DNA of 64,000 nucleotides from NCBI GenBank assembly GCA_013365325.1, contig JABVXV010000043.1:1-64000 (forward strand), read 5' to 3'. This stretch comes from Dipetalonema caudispina. Taxonomy: Eukaryota; Nematoda; Chromadorea; Rhabditida; Onchocercidae. Below are positions 1 to 12,301 of the stretch, one piece after another. Position 1 is the stretch's first letter. The number at the start of each line of letters is the position of its first letter. The position numbers were made by a program, and so were the translations under genes. The notes beneath the pieces were generated by a model. The model was not told the origin of the DNA and ran no database searches. It worked only from the letters and a program-made list of their open reading frames with translations.

Positions 1-160
<160 letters not shown>

Positions 161-2876
161 TTATTTGATACAATATTTCTATTAATTGCATGAATTTCAA
201 TGTCTGATGATCTTTCAGCATTTCGAATAGCCATACCGAGCCGCAAACTTATCGATATGAAATATAAGTATAATATTTTGCCAAATTCATTAGCACTATG
301 ATATAAGCCTCAGAAAGGACTGTCATAATTAATTGGGATTTACAGTATCGTATCACATTTTCAGAAAAACAAAAGAATTCCTTTGGTGACAAATGCACTA
401 TGAACTATCATTTCTTATTAGTAATGATATTAGTTTGGCATTTAATATTTCTTTGGATAATGAATGAATTATATCAAAATTTGGAAATATTTTGCATTTA
501 ACTGCTGTACATATCATCAAGAAGTATTGAGGGTCATCAGATAGATGAATATTTAGGCGGAGAGAACTGAAGAGGAAGAGACATATTTTAAAATTGTGAC
601 AAAAACTACTACCGAAAAAAGTAATGAGAGCAACAGAAATCCGAACGATGACCTTTCACGTTAACAAAATACATGGATAAGTAGCATCTAGAGATCAATG
701 GAAAAGTTTAATACCTGGACATGAGACGATTGCTCAATCCATAATGAAAATTAACGATTTGAAAAACTTCTCAACATCGACCCAGAAAAAGTTTGTTCAC
801 GTAGTTAAGAGAAAATCGAAATTGGCGAAAGATGGCGCAATAGGAAGCGAAACTACTATCTATGTTGTGTATGTGAAAATGTATGTAAGAAGTTTGTAAC
901 GAAAAATGACCACCAGCTGTCTGTCATTGTCACCGTTCTTTCCCTTTTTTCAAGGTCAAAAAGGCCCATTGGTATGTGTTTGATGATTTTTTTTTAACAT
1001 ACAAATATATAATATGTATGTATGTATGCATTTGGCTGTCAGTAAGTATGCATGCAATAGCTGTTATATGCGCATGTGACATAAACTGCGACACGAGTGA
1101 ATGATTTAATTGAACTTTGGGGATAAACTGAAAAGAGCGAAAAATGTTTATCACGGTGAGATCGACGGAAATTTTTTAAGAACCAATGGGCGAGGCAAGT
1201 GACCCTGTCCTAATGACATTCTCACTTCGACAAATATATTTTGGTGCAGCAGTATCTATCGGCAACGGATGCGACGAAAACGAAGGCCAATGGCTTATTA
1301 CTAAATTTAAATTTCAGTTGAAATTTAATTTTATTAAAACGCTAAAGAAGTTTTTCTGCACTACTGCGACATACTTATTTCAAGTAATGAAATGATAGAA
1401 GAACTGTAATTAGTGCTAAAATTAGCATTAATTACTTATAAATAGTGGTGATAATGTAAAATTGAAATTATTTCTAATAAATATTGATCTGATCTTTTAA
1501 TTTGATAGCTTATGATAGGGAATGAGATGAACTTTCTCCTTTCTTTGATTCGATGAAAAAAAAAAAAGAAAAATGCAAAACAGTTTGAGAAAGAGAAAAA
1601 AGAGAAAGCCTTCATCCAGTAATATTGGAAGCAACAATTTCGTTGATTTATTACCGATAATCTATCCCTGTAATATCAACAGTTCCTCAGCTTTTACCAG
1701 TCCAACTGTATTAGGACCAGTTAATTAATTGGCCAATATATTATTTTTAGGAGGATGGAAAAACAAACAATCTTAATTTCAATTGCTATGGCACAAATTC
1801 ATCAGTTTAATATTTGAAGCCGAAACATTCGGTAACTTGCGTGAGATCGGATTCATTTACTTCTTGTTTGAAATATACCTTATGATGTCTGGGATTTTGT
1901 AAAACAAAGCTTAGGCTAAAATATCATTGAGTCGAATGACAATAATTGCCTATAACTGATAAACGTAAAACATTAAAAGGAAATCGTAAAAGCATAATGA
2001 AATATATTAATCTATTCCTTGAAATCTTTATGAACTTTCTAATTCATAAATGAAAAAAAGAGTGAGAGTAGCAGAGTTTGTCAAGAAATGAAAATATTTG
2101 GATCTTATCAGTTCAAGAATTTTTGATATGCAGAAAGAATAAAAAAAAATTTCAGCCATTTATTAGTTGCTTGTTTGTCAATAAAAATTAGATTTGAAAA
2201 GGATCAAATTTCTTTTCACCAACTCAATAAAAAAAAAAAAAACACTTTGAATTTCAAATTTTATTACCAAAAATATTTTGAATTAATGCATAAACTAACA
2301 TAAAATAAGCAAATTTAAATTTACGTTACATGGAAATATAATTATCAACTAGAAGGTATATCCCAAGTATTCAGGTAAAAATTAATAAAGCTATGAGAAT
2401 GAATTTATTCTAATATTAAGATAAAACCTATTGCATTGTGACAATTGCGCCGCTTTATTTTCCATTTTCTTCAATCACTCTTAACGAACTAATATGCTCA
2501 TTTTATGTAGTTGAAAATAACATTTTCTTCACAGAAAATTGAAAATTTTCAAAATATAATAAATTTAAATTTAAAAACTTCAAAGAATTTGATGTTTCAC
2601 GAAAAAAGATGATGAAAAAAACTGAAAAGCTAATTTGAAATGAGAAAAATTCATCATCTCTAGGCTTGACATCCATAAATATCGGCATTATTATTGCTCA
2701 TTACGTTGCAACATAAAATATGATCTTCGCTGGTCAGATGTTATTCATATTCATATAATGCTGGAAAAGAAAAACGTCAATGAATTTATGAGCAAGTATT
2801 TTATTGAAAATATTTTTAGAAAAAAATTTTCAAGAAATTTAACTGAGGCATTTCCCTCGAGAGCTCTTCGATGATA

Positions 2877-2917
<41 letters not shown>

Positions 2918-5900
2918 AATGATGATGATGATGATTATGTGACATTCTGTTAGAGGGAACTTTAAGATATCATACTATTAATTGACATTTTGATTGATGA
3001 GAAGATAAATTTTTTATGTTTTTAAATTAAAACGCGCAATCCTCTGAAATGCCCAAATGTAACCAATTCCGGGTCATACAGTCATATAAATCATATCAAG
3101 CTTCCTGTTTAATGCTGAATTCAGTGATAGATTAGAAAATTCGGCAAATTTTGAATCCATTAGATCACTTAATCTTAATTTTTCTCAGAATAAAAATAAA
3201 TGAAATAATGTGATGTGAAATTTCTATCAGTAAATTTAATTTAATTACTGAAATGATGAAACAACAATATTATTATTCAGCAATGTGTGAAATTTGCATA
3301 AGGATAATTTCATGGGTGGTTAAGATTAAACAATAAAATACAATGATAGCATCCTTCAGTACAACAAAGCAAATAGAATATATGCTAACAAAAATGGCCA
3401 TAACAAATCAATCGAATCGAATAATCGATTGAATCAAAATGCCAAATACTAATTGAATTGGAATGGGTAAAATTTTTGTGAGATTACGAGTTGAACAAGA
3501 GTGTTAGGTTTATAATTTGGATATATATATGTGTAATGAAATATAATAAAATTACTTTTTATTTTGGTAATTTTTCTTTCATAAATTTCATATCCAATGA
3601 ACTTGAAACATCATCAGTCTCATTTAGTTTGCCCGATAGGTAATATTGAATTTATCTAAGGTATCGTGAAGATTGCCGATTGATGATTGATTTACCGATT
3701 AATTTCATTTCTTTCGTAATTAATTAATTTTTCTTTCCATCAGCAAACTAAATAATCTTGCCAAAGAAGAGAAATGTTTGTTAGGATAGGACAGTAATTT
3801 TTAAAAAATGCTATAGAAAGTCAAAATTTGTACTCTTCGGACTCAAAAAAAAAAAAAAAAAAAGTTGATTCTAAAGATGATACATGCAATATCATCTCCT
3901 TACAAAAAAGGCGCAAAAACCAAATAACGGGAACTTATCGAAATACGAAATACGATATACCTATCTTTCATCTTTGAAAGTTTCAAAAAATTCTTTTATA
4001 ATTTTTGTTGAAAGTAATTTACAATTACATATTCTTAACCTTAGAAATATCCTTTCTTATATTGTTGTAAAACAAAATCTGTCATCCAATCTGTCACCAG
4101 TTGTCTCAGATATTTATTTGCTTATAGTTACTTTTCTATTTTCTAGTTAATCCTACATTTATTTGCTTGTGATGTGGACATTAATGATTTCTTTTCTGTC
4201 CATTCAACTATCATTCATCTGTTTCTTTGCGCCTAACAAAATTTTAGTAATTTAATATTGATGTAAGTTTAAGTTTCAATCTTCAAATACATATACATAT
4301 ATATATATATATGCATCATAATGGAAAAATTACTGCTACAATACAATGGATTATGAAAAGATGTTGCAGAATTAAAATTTCCTGATGTGGAAATTCAATC
4401 CGTTATCTATTCTCTATTTTAATAGCTAGCAAAAAATTTATGCAAATAGATAACCAAACTGAATGTTAGTAAATGCAATGGATAAATAAACATTGTTGCA
4501 ACAAAAAGTTTCAAATAGTAATCGGAATATTTTTAAGAATAGGACAGAACTATCATTTTTTTTCAACTTCTATCAAAAATTTAAAATAGTTTTATTCCAT
4601 CATTTCCTAGTTTATTTGAAAAAAAAAAAAAAAAAAAAAAACATAATGAAAGTATAGGACATGAAGAAGTAGTTCGAAAATTATTTCATTGAATTCTATT
4701 TTTATTCAAAAATCTATCCGTTTTTTTTTTCTTTTTTTCGCTTATACTTAAAAGGACATATGAATTGGAATATAAAAAAAAAAAAAAAAAAAATTACCCG
4801 AAAATTTGCAAAAATAACTCATACTTCTTCACAAAATGAGAAATTATTAGAATTCGTATTTTCTTCCTCTACACAAAAATACTCCAACATTGCCCTAAAA
4901 AACACTACCAAAAACAACCTTGGCCTATTAATGAGGCAAAAAATTATAGAATTGAATTGTACTATAGTGAAATAAAAAGTTAAAGAAATGACAGTAACGA
5001 TTTTCAATTCGGCTCTAATACTTTGTTTTCTTCCTCCCATACCCTTTTTCCCTACAATTGTCTACAAAAATTTTTTTTTTTTCCATAAAATTCCCGAAAA
5101 TATTTCGTAGTTCTAATCAGTTCACGTAGAAAAGTTCAATTAATCAGTTAATTTTTATCCTTTAGATGGATTAAATTCGATAAATTAATCATACCGTTGC
5201 ACTATTAATCATAAATGATTATTTATCCATTTTATTAAAAAAAAAAAAAAAAAGAAAAACCAAATATTTCATATTAATTTGAATCAAAATTATAAATACC
5301 TCTCTAACATATGAAAAGTATTTTCAAAATTTCTTATACATTTAACAAATATTAAATTTTTAAAAAAAATTCTTGCACAATTTGTTTGTAATTGTTCATG
5401 GAATCAAAATACATGTTCAACAATGGAAAAAATTTTCCAAACTTAACTTGCTGCTTTTCTTCATTTCGAAATTTTCATAGAAAATAGATTTACTTTTAAA
5501 AAGTTACAAAGTTTAATCTAATCTCATTCATTTTTTTTTTTAACAAATACCAATTAAAGGATAATTTCTGATCAGATGAAATCTTTTTACAATATTTCCA
5601 TATACACTAAACTAACCTTAATCCATCCATACCAATTGCGCCTTTTCACTAATTTGTTGACGTAAACAAAACAACAACAAAAAAAAAAAAAAAAAATTTG
5701 ATGGACGAAAGCTCTCTGTTCCATTCAAAATGTTGATAGTAAAAGGTGTTGCATATGAAATGAAGAATCTTTTGAAGATTGCTATCCTATCTCTCTCTTT
5801 CCCTCTCTCTCACTCTCTCCCTCACTTTCTCGTTATAAATTCCGGAATTCCGTAATATTTTAATGCTATTGCAAAATAACAAATCTATATTATCCTTTCT

Positions 5901-8015
5901 CATTTTCAGATAATCTCAACTGGACTGGACAAACGGTAGCACTGAAAAGTGCTTATTTACAGCAATTTATATTTATTTATAACGATGCAGTTTTAGCCGA
6001 TACTGCCTTGATCAGTCTACAAATCGATGTATTCATTGATCAAGGCTATGTAACATTGAATATGTTGTTACTTTGTAACCTAGTCCAATTTTATAAATTA
6101 TTAACAAAAATTAGAGCCAAGCATTTAAAAAATTTGATTAGAATTTGAATGATGACAACACAAACGAAAGGAACAATTTTTGAAATATCAAATATTTCGA
6201 TTTTATATGCATACTTTTTGTTCATTATTCGAAAGTTTTCGAATTTGATTATTTTCTATTTGCATAAAAACTGAGCAGAAATTGTATTTTCTTTTGTATA
6301 TTTGTCATGCATACGTAATATGTCAAATGTTCTGCAACGTGAAAACTACGATATTAAGTAGCTTAATTCAACAAATACTTCAGGAAGGCATTTGTTTAAC
6401 GAATAAAATAACATGAAAAAAAAGATGAAAGAAGAAGCTATAAAAATACGAACATTTCGAATAAGGCACTTATAACATGTAAATGTAATGTTTTGATACT
6501 ATGATGATTAATTTAGACTGAGAGAGAATTGCGACATTTAGTGAATTCGCAAAATGTATCCATCTAAATGGGACATAAAAAGTGTAAGCTAAAGTGTATT
6601 TTTTAATTTTGTACCTTCATATTAAAATGTAAACTTATAAATGCTTAATTTACTTCTCATTCATATTTCTACCACTACTAATCCCATAAATGTTAGTTTA
6701 ATATCATTTAGTGTTACAATAAGTTTTGCAATCTTAAAAGACAGACAAAAATAAGAAGATACTCTCTCAGTGAAAATGTACATCAACTGTTCCTTGATAA
6801 GATATATGGAAAGCTTAACAAAAATACGTATAATTTTTCAAATAGTAAAAATTTGCAAATAAATCTTCAGGAAATATTTATGCAATGAATTGCAAATGTT
6901 GTGAATATTTTGAGAAAAATTATTAGTTGAAAAATAAGCAACCAATTTGTAGTTTGATCCATTGAACTATTTCAAAAATCATCCTACTTCACTTCTTACA
7001 ACTGCCAAGACATTTGGAGCTAAACGTTCTTTTTTGTGGAAAATATGACAAAAAAATTGCCTAAATATTCAAAATATTAAAAGTGGTATGGATTTTCTGA
7101 TTGATAAAATTTGATAGATGATCATGCAAAAATTTCTATGCAAAGAGGTTAGAAATTTATATTAGAAGGTTGATATAGTAAATAAAAAAGAGTAACTTGG
7201 AAGTAATAAATTGATCGTAATAAAACTTTTACTTTACATAAATTTCCTAACTATTTTTTGGATAAATTCAAAAAAAAAAATAACTTTCAATTCACTTCCA
7301 TTATAAATTGCTGGAATTTAGGATTGTGTACAGGCCTAACAATTGTCATCTGGATTTCTTCCTAATTACATTTAGATTTGTAACAGTCTCAAGTAGTACG
7401 AAAAATATGACTACGATAACAAATAGCAATAAACAATGAAACTAAATTATTGGAGAAAAAAAAAAAAAAAAAAAAAAATCAAATGGAAATTTTATTCAAT
7501 GCATCATCCTATTTTATGAATGAAAAAGCCATGAAAATAGTATGCAAAACATATGGCCAAAAAAGTATGATCAAAAAAAATTTTCCGAAAAAATTGTAAA
7601 CACATTTAAGAAGCAATTAAAAATTTCATTGAAGAAGAAGAAGAAAATTCAATCATCAAATGATTTGAAAACAAAAAAAAAGTTCAAATTTTCTAAATAT
7701 CAAATTTAGTAAGGGATGATACATATATGATTTTAACAAATAATATAATAACAAAGTTCAAAGTTTAACATTTCATGTTTGCATTGATTAAAATGGTTAC
7801 ATTTGTGTAGTGTGAAAATTCATGAAATTTGCGAAAAAAAAAAAAAGATGTATAAAATTTGTCTATTGAATAGTAATACAATTTAATTTAAATATGAATT
7901 GCTTCAAAAATAAGCTAACACTATTGATCATTCTCAATGCGTCTTCAATGAATAAATTAATAGAGTAGAAATGTTATAAGATAGTGAGTGATAAAAAAAT
8001 TCAAGAAATCTAAAT
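161..8015. other. AT-rich intergenic region, no supported gene
   Basis: Nearly 8 kb without a gene model I can defend. It is dominated by A and T homopolymers (for example 3846-3863, 4620-4641, 7456-7478), a (GAT)n run near 2871-2937, a (TA)n run near 4298-4312 and a CT-rich stretch at 5793-5830. Two places look slightly more coding-like: about 540-1330 is less AT-rich than its surroundings, and 5911-6148 is an open frame behind a good acceptor. Neither shows a domain I recognise. The region probably holds the 3' flank of the minus-strand gene that ends at 8016. Confidence 0.6.
2871..2937. repeat. (GAT)n microsatellite
   Basis: About 20 GAT units with rare GATAAT interruptions. Read on the minus strand it encodes a run of histidines in a short frame; this is a by-product of the repeat and not a gene. 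Confidence 0.93.
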
Positions 8016-11000
8016 TTAAATAGCATGTTGATGTGATGATGTAATTAATGGTCGAGGCTTTTCCAGTTGTTTAATCATTTTTTTCACAGCACCCAAATTT
8101 GAATCCAATTCTCCATCAAGTTCTGCACATTGTTCTACCGTAAGTGGCGTACGTTGCCTGAAATATATAAGTTAAAAGTATAATAATATTATCAGAAATT
8201 GTATTATCTATTAAAAGTATCATATGAATGCAAAAAAAAAAGTGAAAACCTGGCAACACAACATCGATGATCAATTCCATCAACATTACGATTTGGTATT
8301 GTTGAATGTGATGGTTTCGATATCCTTGTTACTGTATCCTTGGGTAACTCATCGGTCCTTATTATCGAGGAAATCAAAAGTTTCTGCAAATTTCATCTTT
8401 AATTTATTTTGAGAAAAAATTTCTGCGTCATGAAATAGAATCAGAAATTTTTTAAAACTTATAAAAATACATTTAGTCTATAATATATCAATCACAACTA
8501 CTGAATAGCCCAAATCTGAACTTCAACCTTTCGATTCTACTTTCACTGTTTAGAATCCTCAGAAATAAGATATAATTAGGATGCATATCTGTTCAAAAGT
8601 TATAAATGGAACAATTTCAAACCTTATCAGTGTTATTTTCATTGTCCTTATGATCTTGTGCTTGCTTATGCCGTAATCTCCATACCTGTTCCGCTACCTG
8701 TGATGAACGCCGTCGATGATGAACACTATGATAGGAGTTTGATCCACGGAATCTTAAATATTAATTTTAATTTTGAAAAAAAAAACACCCGAAAAAGCGC
8801 AGATCTTAATTATAGCTTCAAAAAAAAAACTGATCAATTAAATTTAACTGTGTCGTAAATACCATGATCGGAAAGTACCAAAACTTACTTCTCACTAATA
8901 TGTGGTGATTCAATCCATGAGACAACACTTGTTGGTTCATCACCATCTTCTGATTCCAGTGTAGAATTGCACGAAGCATTGCACTCCACTGCTGCAATAA
9001 AACTAAGTCATCCAAGAGAGCTTTATCATAGACCCGATTATACTGAAATTTTCTTCAACTCTCCTTGCACTTAATGGAAGAAGTAAATTCTGCTACTTTT
9101 GCCTCCTCCGCCAATTTCTTGGTAATTCATGAAAGTATCAAAGAGAAGAAAAGATCTCTGAAGCAATGACCATCTTAAATCATCAAATTCCGCTACCAAC
9201 AAGAGGAAATTTTCAGTATCGGTAAATTTTGCACAGTTGCTGCACACTGCACAGCACTGTATTTCCTTCATGTTGACTTAAATTAAGCTACAAGTTCCAC
9301 TCCGAAGTATCAGTTTTACAAATCCATACTCCCTCTGGAATCAAAAACTTTCTTTTCTGCAAAGCTGTTCGTCAAGATGTGTTTACTGTCGACGAAATGT
9401 TGGTTGGTATCATTGATGGTCAAAAACTGGGACGATATCTGATCACCTTTGAACCTCCCTAACTTTTGTTCTTGCTTAATGAAAACATTCTTGACAAATG
9501 CATTCGTTACACTTCAAAAATTTCATCTCTTGATATTGATTATTGATCCAACCTTCTCTTAACCATTTTAAAGCAAAAATCAATGGAATGATTAATTAAC
9601 CTGAAGTTCTGTTTATTAGATTTGTCGGTAAATCAGTAGCAAATGGTAGGCAGTTTTTTTTCAGATTCTGAGCCATCCTATAGTTCTCACCGAAGAGGAC
9701 TTCTTCATCAGATTTACTCAACGAATGAGAACGTGTCTTCAGTTCATCCGGTAAATCATCTAAATTTAAATTTCTTCTAAATTTCAATTTATTCCGTATT
9801 GAGATATTTGCAAAATGACATCCCACAAGTTTTTTAAATCTGTCTAAAGGATACTGAATAATTGGATAGTTCAGGCATTTACTTGAAAAATCTTCCTATG
9901 ACAGATCAAAATTGGAAAAATCATTGACTAACTGCATATTAATTTAGTCTCTTTTCTGTTATAATGAAATTCTTTTTTTCAAGGCTTAAAAGAAAACAAA
10001 AATTTTGGGGAAAAAAATTTCAATTCAAATAGCCATTCATTTTGTAACAAAACAAAACAAAATTAAATTGTATTAATTTTCCAAAATTTGAAAATATTAT
10101 CCTTCCAAATTAGAATCAACTTTTTATTCATTAAATGACAGTTTGTTTATCAAACATTGTTTTGCAGATAACCATCCTATGTATGACCAAAATACATTGA
10201 TGTTAATGTTAGATGCTATTAGCTAATTCAATTTGAATAATTAAATTAATGCATTCCTGTTCACAACTTTGGCTGATGTACTATACAGTATTTTTTTTTG
10301 TAGCATATTAGAGTGACATTTTGGAATGTATCGTATCATATTCGTTAATAGGTCATCGTCCAATTTCTAAGATTTTCTACAGAAAGAGAAAAAGCTGACC
10401 TTTACATTCATTAGCAGCGATATCGAGTCTACTGGTTGTTCCATTTTGTGATCCAATGTTCATTCCAACATCATCTCCTCTATTACTCTCAACCAAACTA
10501 TTAAGATTTTCTGTATTCTTCATTAGCAATTGTAATTCCTAAAAAAAAAAAAAAAAGAAAGAAAAATTCTCTGATATGATTGCAAAATTCAATTAAAAAT
10601 TTTGATTGTTTGATCTTTTTCTAACTTTGACCTTATTTTCTCTCTTTTTTGAACAATTAAACTTTTTCGACTATAAATCGTATACCGTCAAACTTCGAAT
10701 TTCAGCAAATTGATTTGTTGGATCAGTGATGGTCGAAAAAAAAAAAAAAAAAAAATTATTCCATCTTCGTCATATTTGTTGTAAACATTTTAAAATTTTT
10801 GAAAAAAAACTAACTCCATATAAAATGGCCATTGTATCATCGAAATGTTTTTGTGCACAACAACTAGCACTTGGATGAGGACAAATGGAATGAGATGCTA
10901 AAGACAATGATGTCGTGGGATTTGTCGTCAAACATTGACATCTATAATAGCTTTCCTTTTGTTCTTATCCAATTTTATTGTAAATAAATTTTAAAATGCA

Positions 11001-12041
11001 ATCATTTTAGATGAATTTTAAAATGGAAAATTAAAATCGATTAGATTATTAGTAAAAGTAATTATAATTTAGCTGTAAATATGGCTAAAAAAAAAAAAAA
11101 CATTTGAATTTTATCCTTTTAGTAAAATAAAAATATAAGCGAGTTGTGTTGCTTTCATACCGTGAATAATTTCGCTGTTGTTTGTTAACATTATTTGATA
11201 CATTATCCGATGATTTTTTTGTTCGATAATCCTTAAAAATTCAAATTGATCTATATATAGAATTATTTCAATTTTTTCACTTTTTTTTTTGGTGAAATGA
11301 TGAAAATACGAAATATAAAAATTTAAACAAAAAAATTTATTCCAAACATTTCAAAAAATTCTTAGATATTCTGAGTAAAAGGACAGCTACAGCAAAAAAC
11401 TTTAAAAAAAAAAAAAAAAAAACAAATGGACACCTTTAAAATTGATGGCGGTAAATGAGAGATAAGACTACTTTTGCGTTCACAGTTTGATTTTTTCCGA
11501 TTTGTTTCACCACTTTTCTTTTTTGAAAATAAATTCTGAAAAGCTGCTGAACGACCTGATAGTTCAGCACATTCAAGTTCACAAGTGTTCTCCATTGATG
11601 CAGATGTGGTTGGCTGAAAAAGTAATAGTTTTGAAAGATTGAAACATCATCGTTTCATTGATTTTTACTTTTTCAAAATGAAGTTTGGAAAGTTATGCTG
11701 AAAAAAAAAAGTGCCATTTGATAAGTTTTATTAATCAAGAATCGATACATTAGCTTCTGAAGGTGTGCTCCAGAAGTCGATCCTCAGAATATTCCATTAG
11801 CACTTTTTTCGATCATGGTGAATCTACGTATTACTGCTATATTCTATCTATGAGGAATAAATTAAAAAATATCATTTCTATTTGTTAGAGAATCTAATAA
11901 TATTCATTTAAATCAATTTAACATGCATGAATATACCTTGTTGTTGTTGTTGCTAAAACTGTAGAAATGATTTGCAGTTTTCAGAGCAACACCAGTTTCT
12001 TGATACATTTCTACTTCTTTGGCAAGATTTCCCGTCGATGA
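8016..12041 (-). CDS. C-terminal exon block of the RhoGEF locus, or a separate low-complexity gene
   Basis: Eleven minus-strand exons join in phase to a TAA at 8016: 12041-11937, 11613-11434, 11231-11161, 10941-10815, 10733-10686, 10538-10400, 9759-9601, 8991-8889, 8752-8623, 8383-8250 and 8157-8016. They encode about 445 residues, polar and Ser/Asn/Lys-rich, with no domain I recognise. Readable pieces include NQFAEIRSLTELQLLMKN, which could be a short coiled coil, a basic HHRRRSSQ, and the end SSHQHAI. PLEKHG-type RhoGEFs carry long disordered tails after the PH domain, so the block most likely continues the gene at 12302-29645. However, the last exon of that gene has an in-frame stop and no donor in the phase needed here. 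The exon at 10733-10686 has CG rather than AG before it. The alternative is an independent gene starting at the Met in VEMYQETG after the acceptor at 12042. The exons are convincing; whether they are joined to the RhoGEF is not settled. Confidence 0.6.
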
Positions 12042-12301
12042 CTGAAAATATACATTTTCATTTTTGATATTTCTGTAAAGAAAAAATTAACTGCTTCAAC
12101 AAATTCTCATAAAATTGGTATCGTAAATTTTGAAAGATGAAAAAACTTCAAAATTAAAGTGGCTAATGCTAACAAAGTTCAACTAGAACGGAATCCTGTA
12201 ACCCTACAAAAATACTTAATGTGTGAAATGCTCTTCAAAATAAGTTTAGTGTATGCTACTCAATTTTACGATACTTGTGCAAACACTAAACTATAATGAG
12301 A

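Noticed and set aside
2751..2945. Minus-strand frame with about 20 histidines
   Set aside because: Produced by the (GAT)n microsatellite; no splice context or homologous flank.
3884..4150. 88-codon plus-strand frame
   Set aside because: Composition and length are expected by chance at this AT content; no domain or flanking exons.
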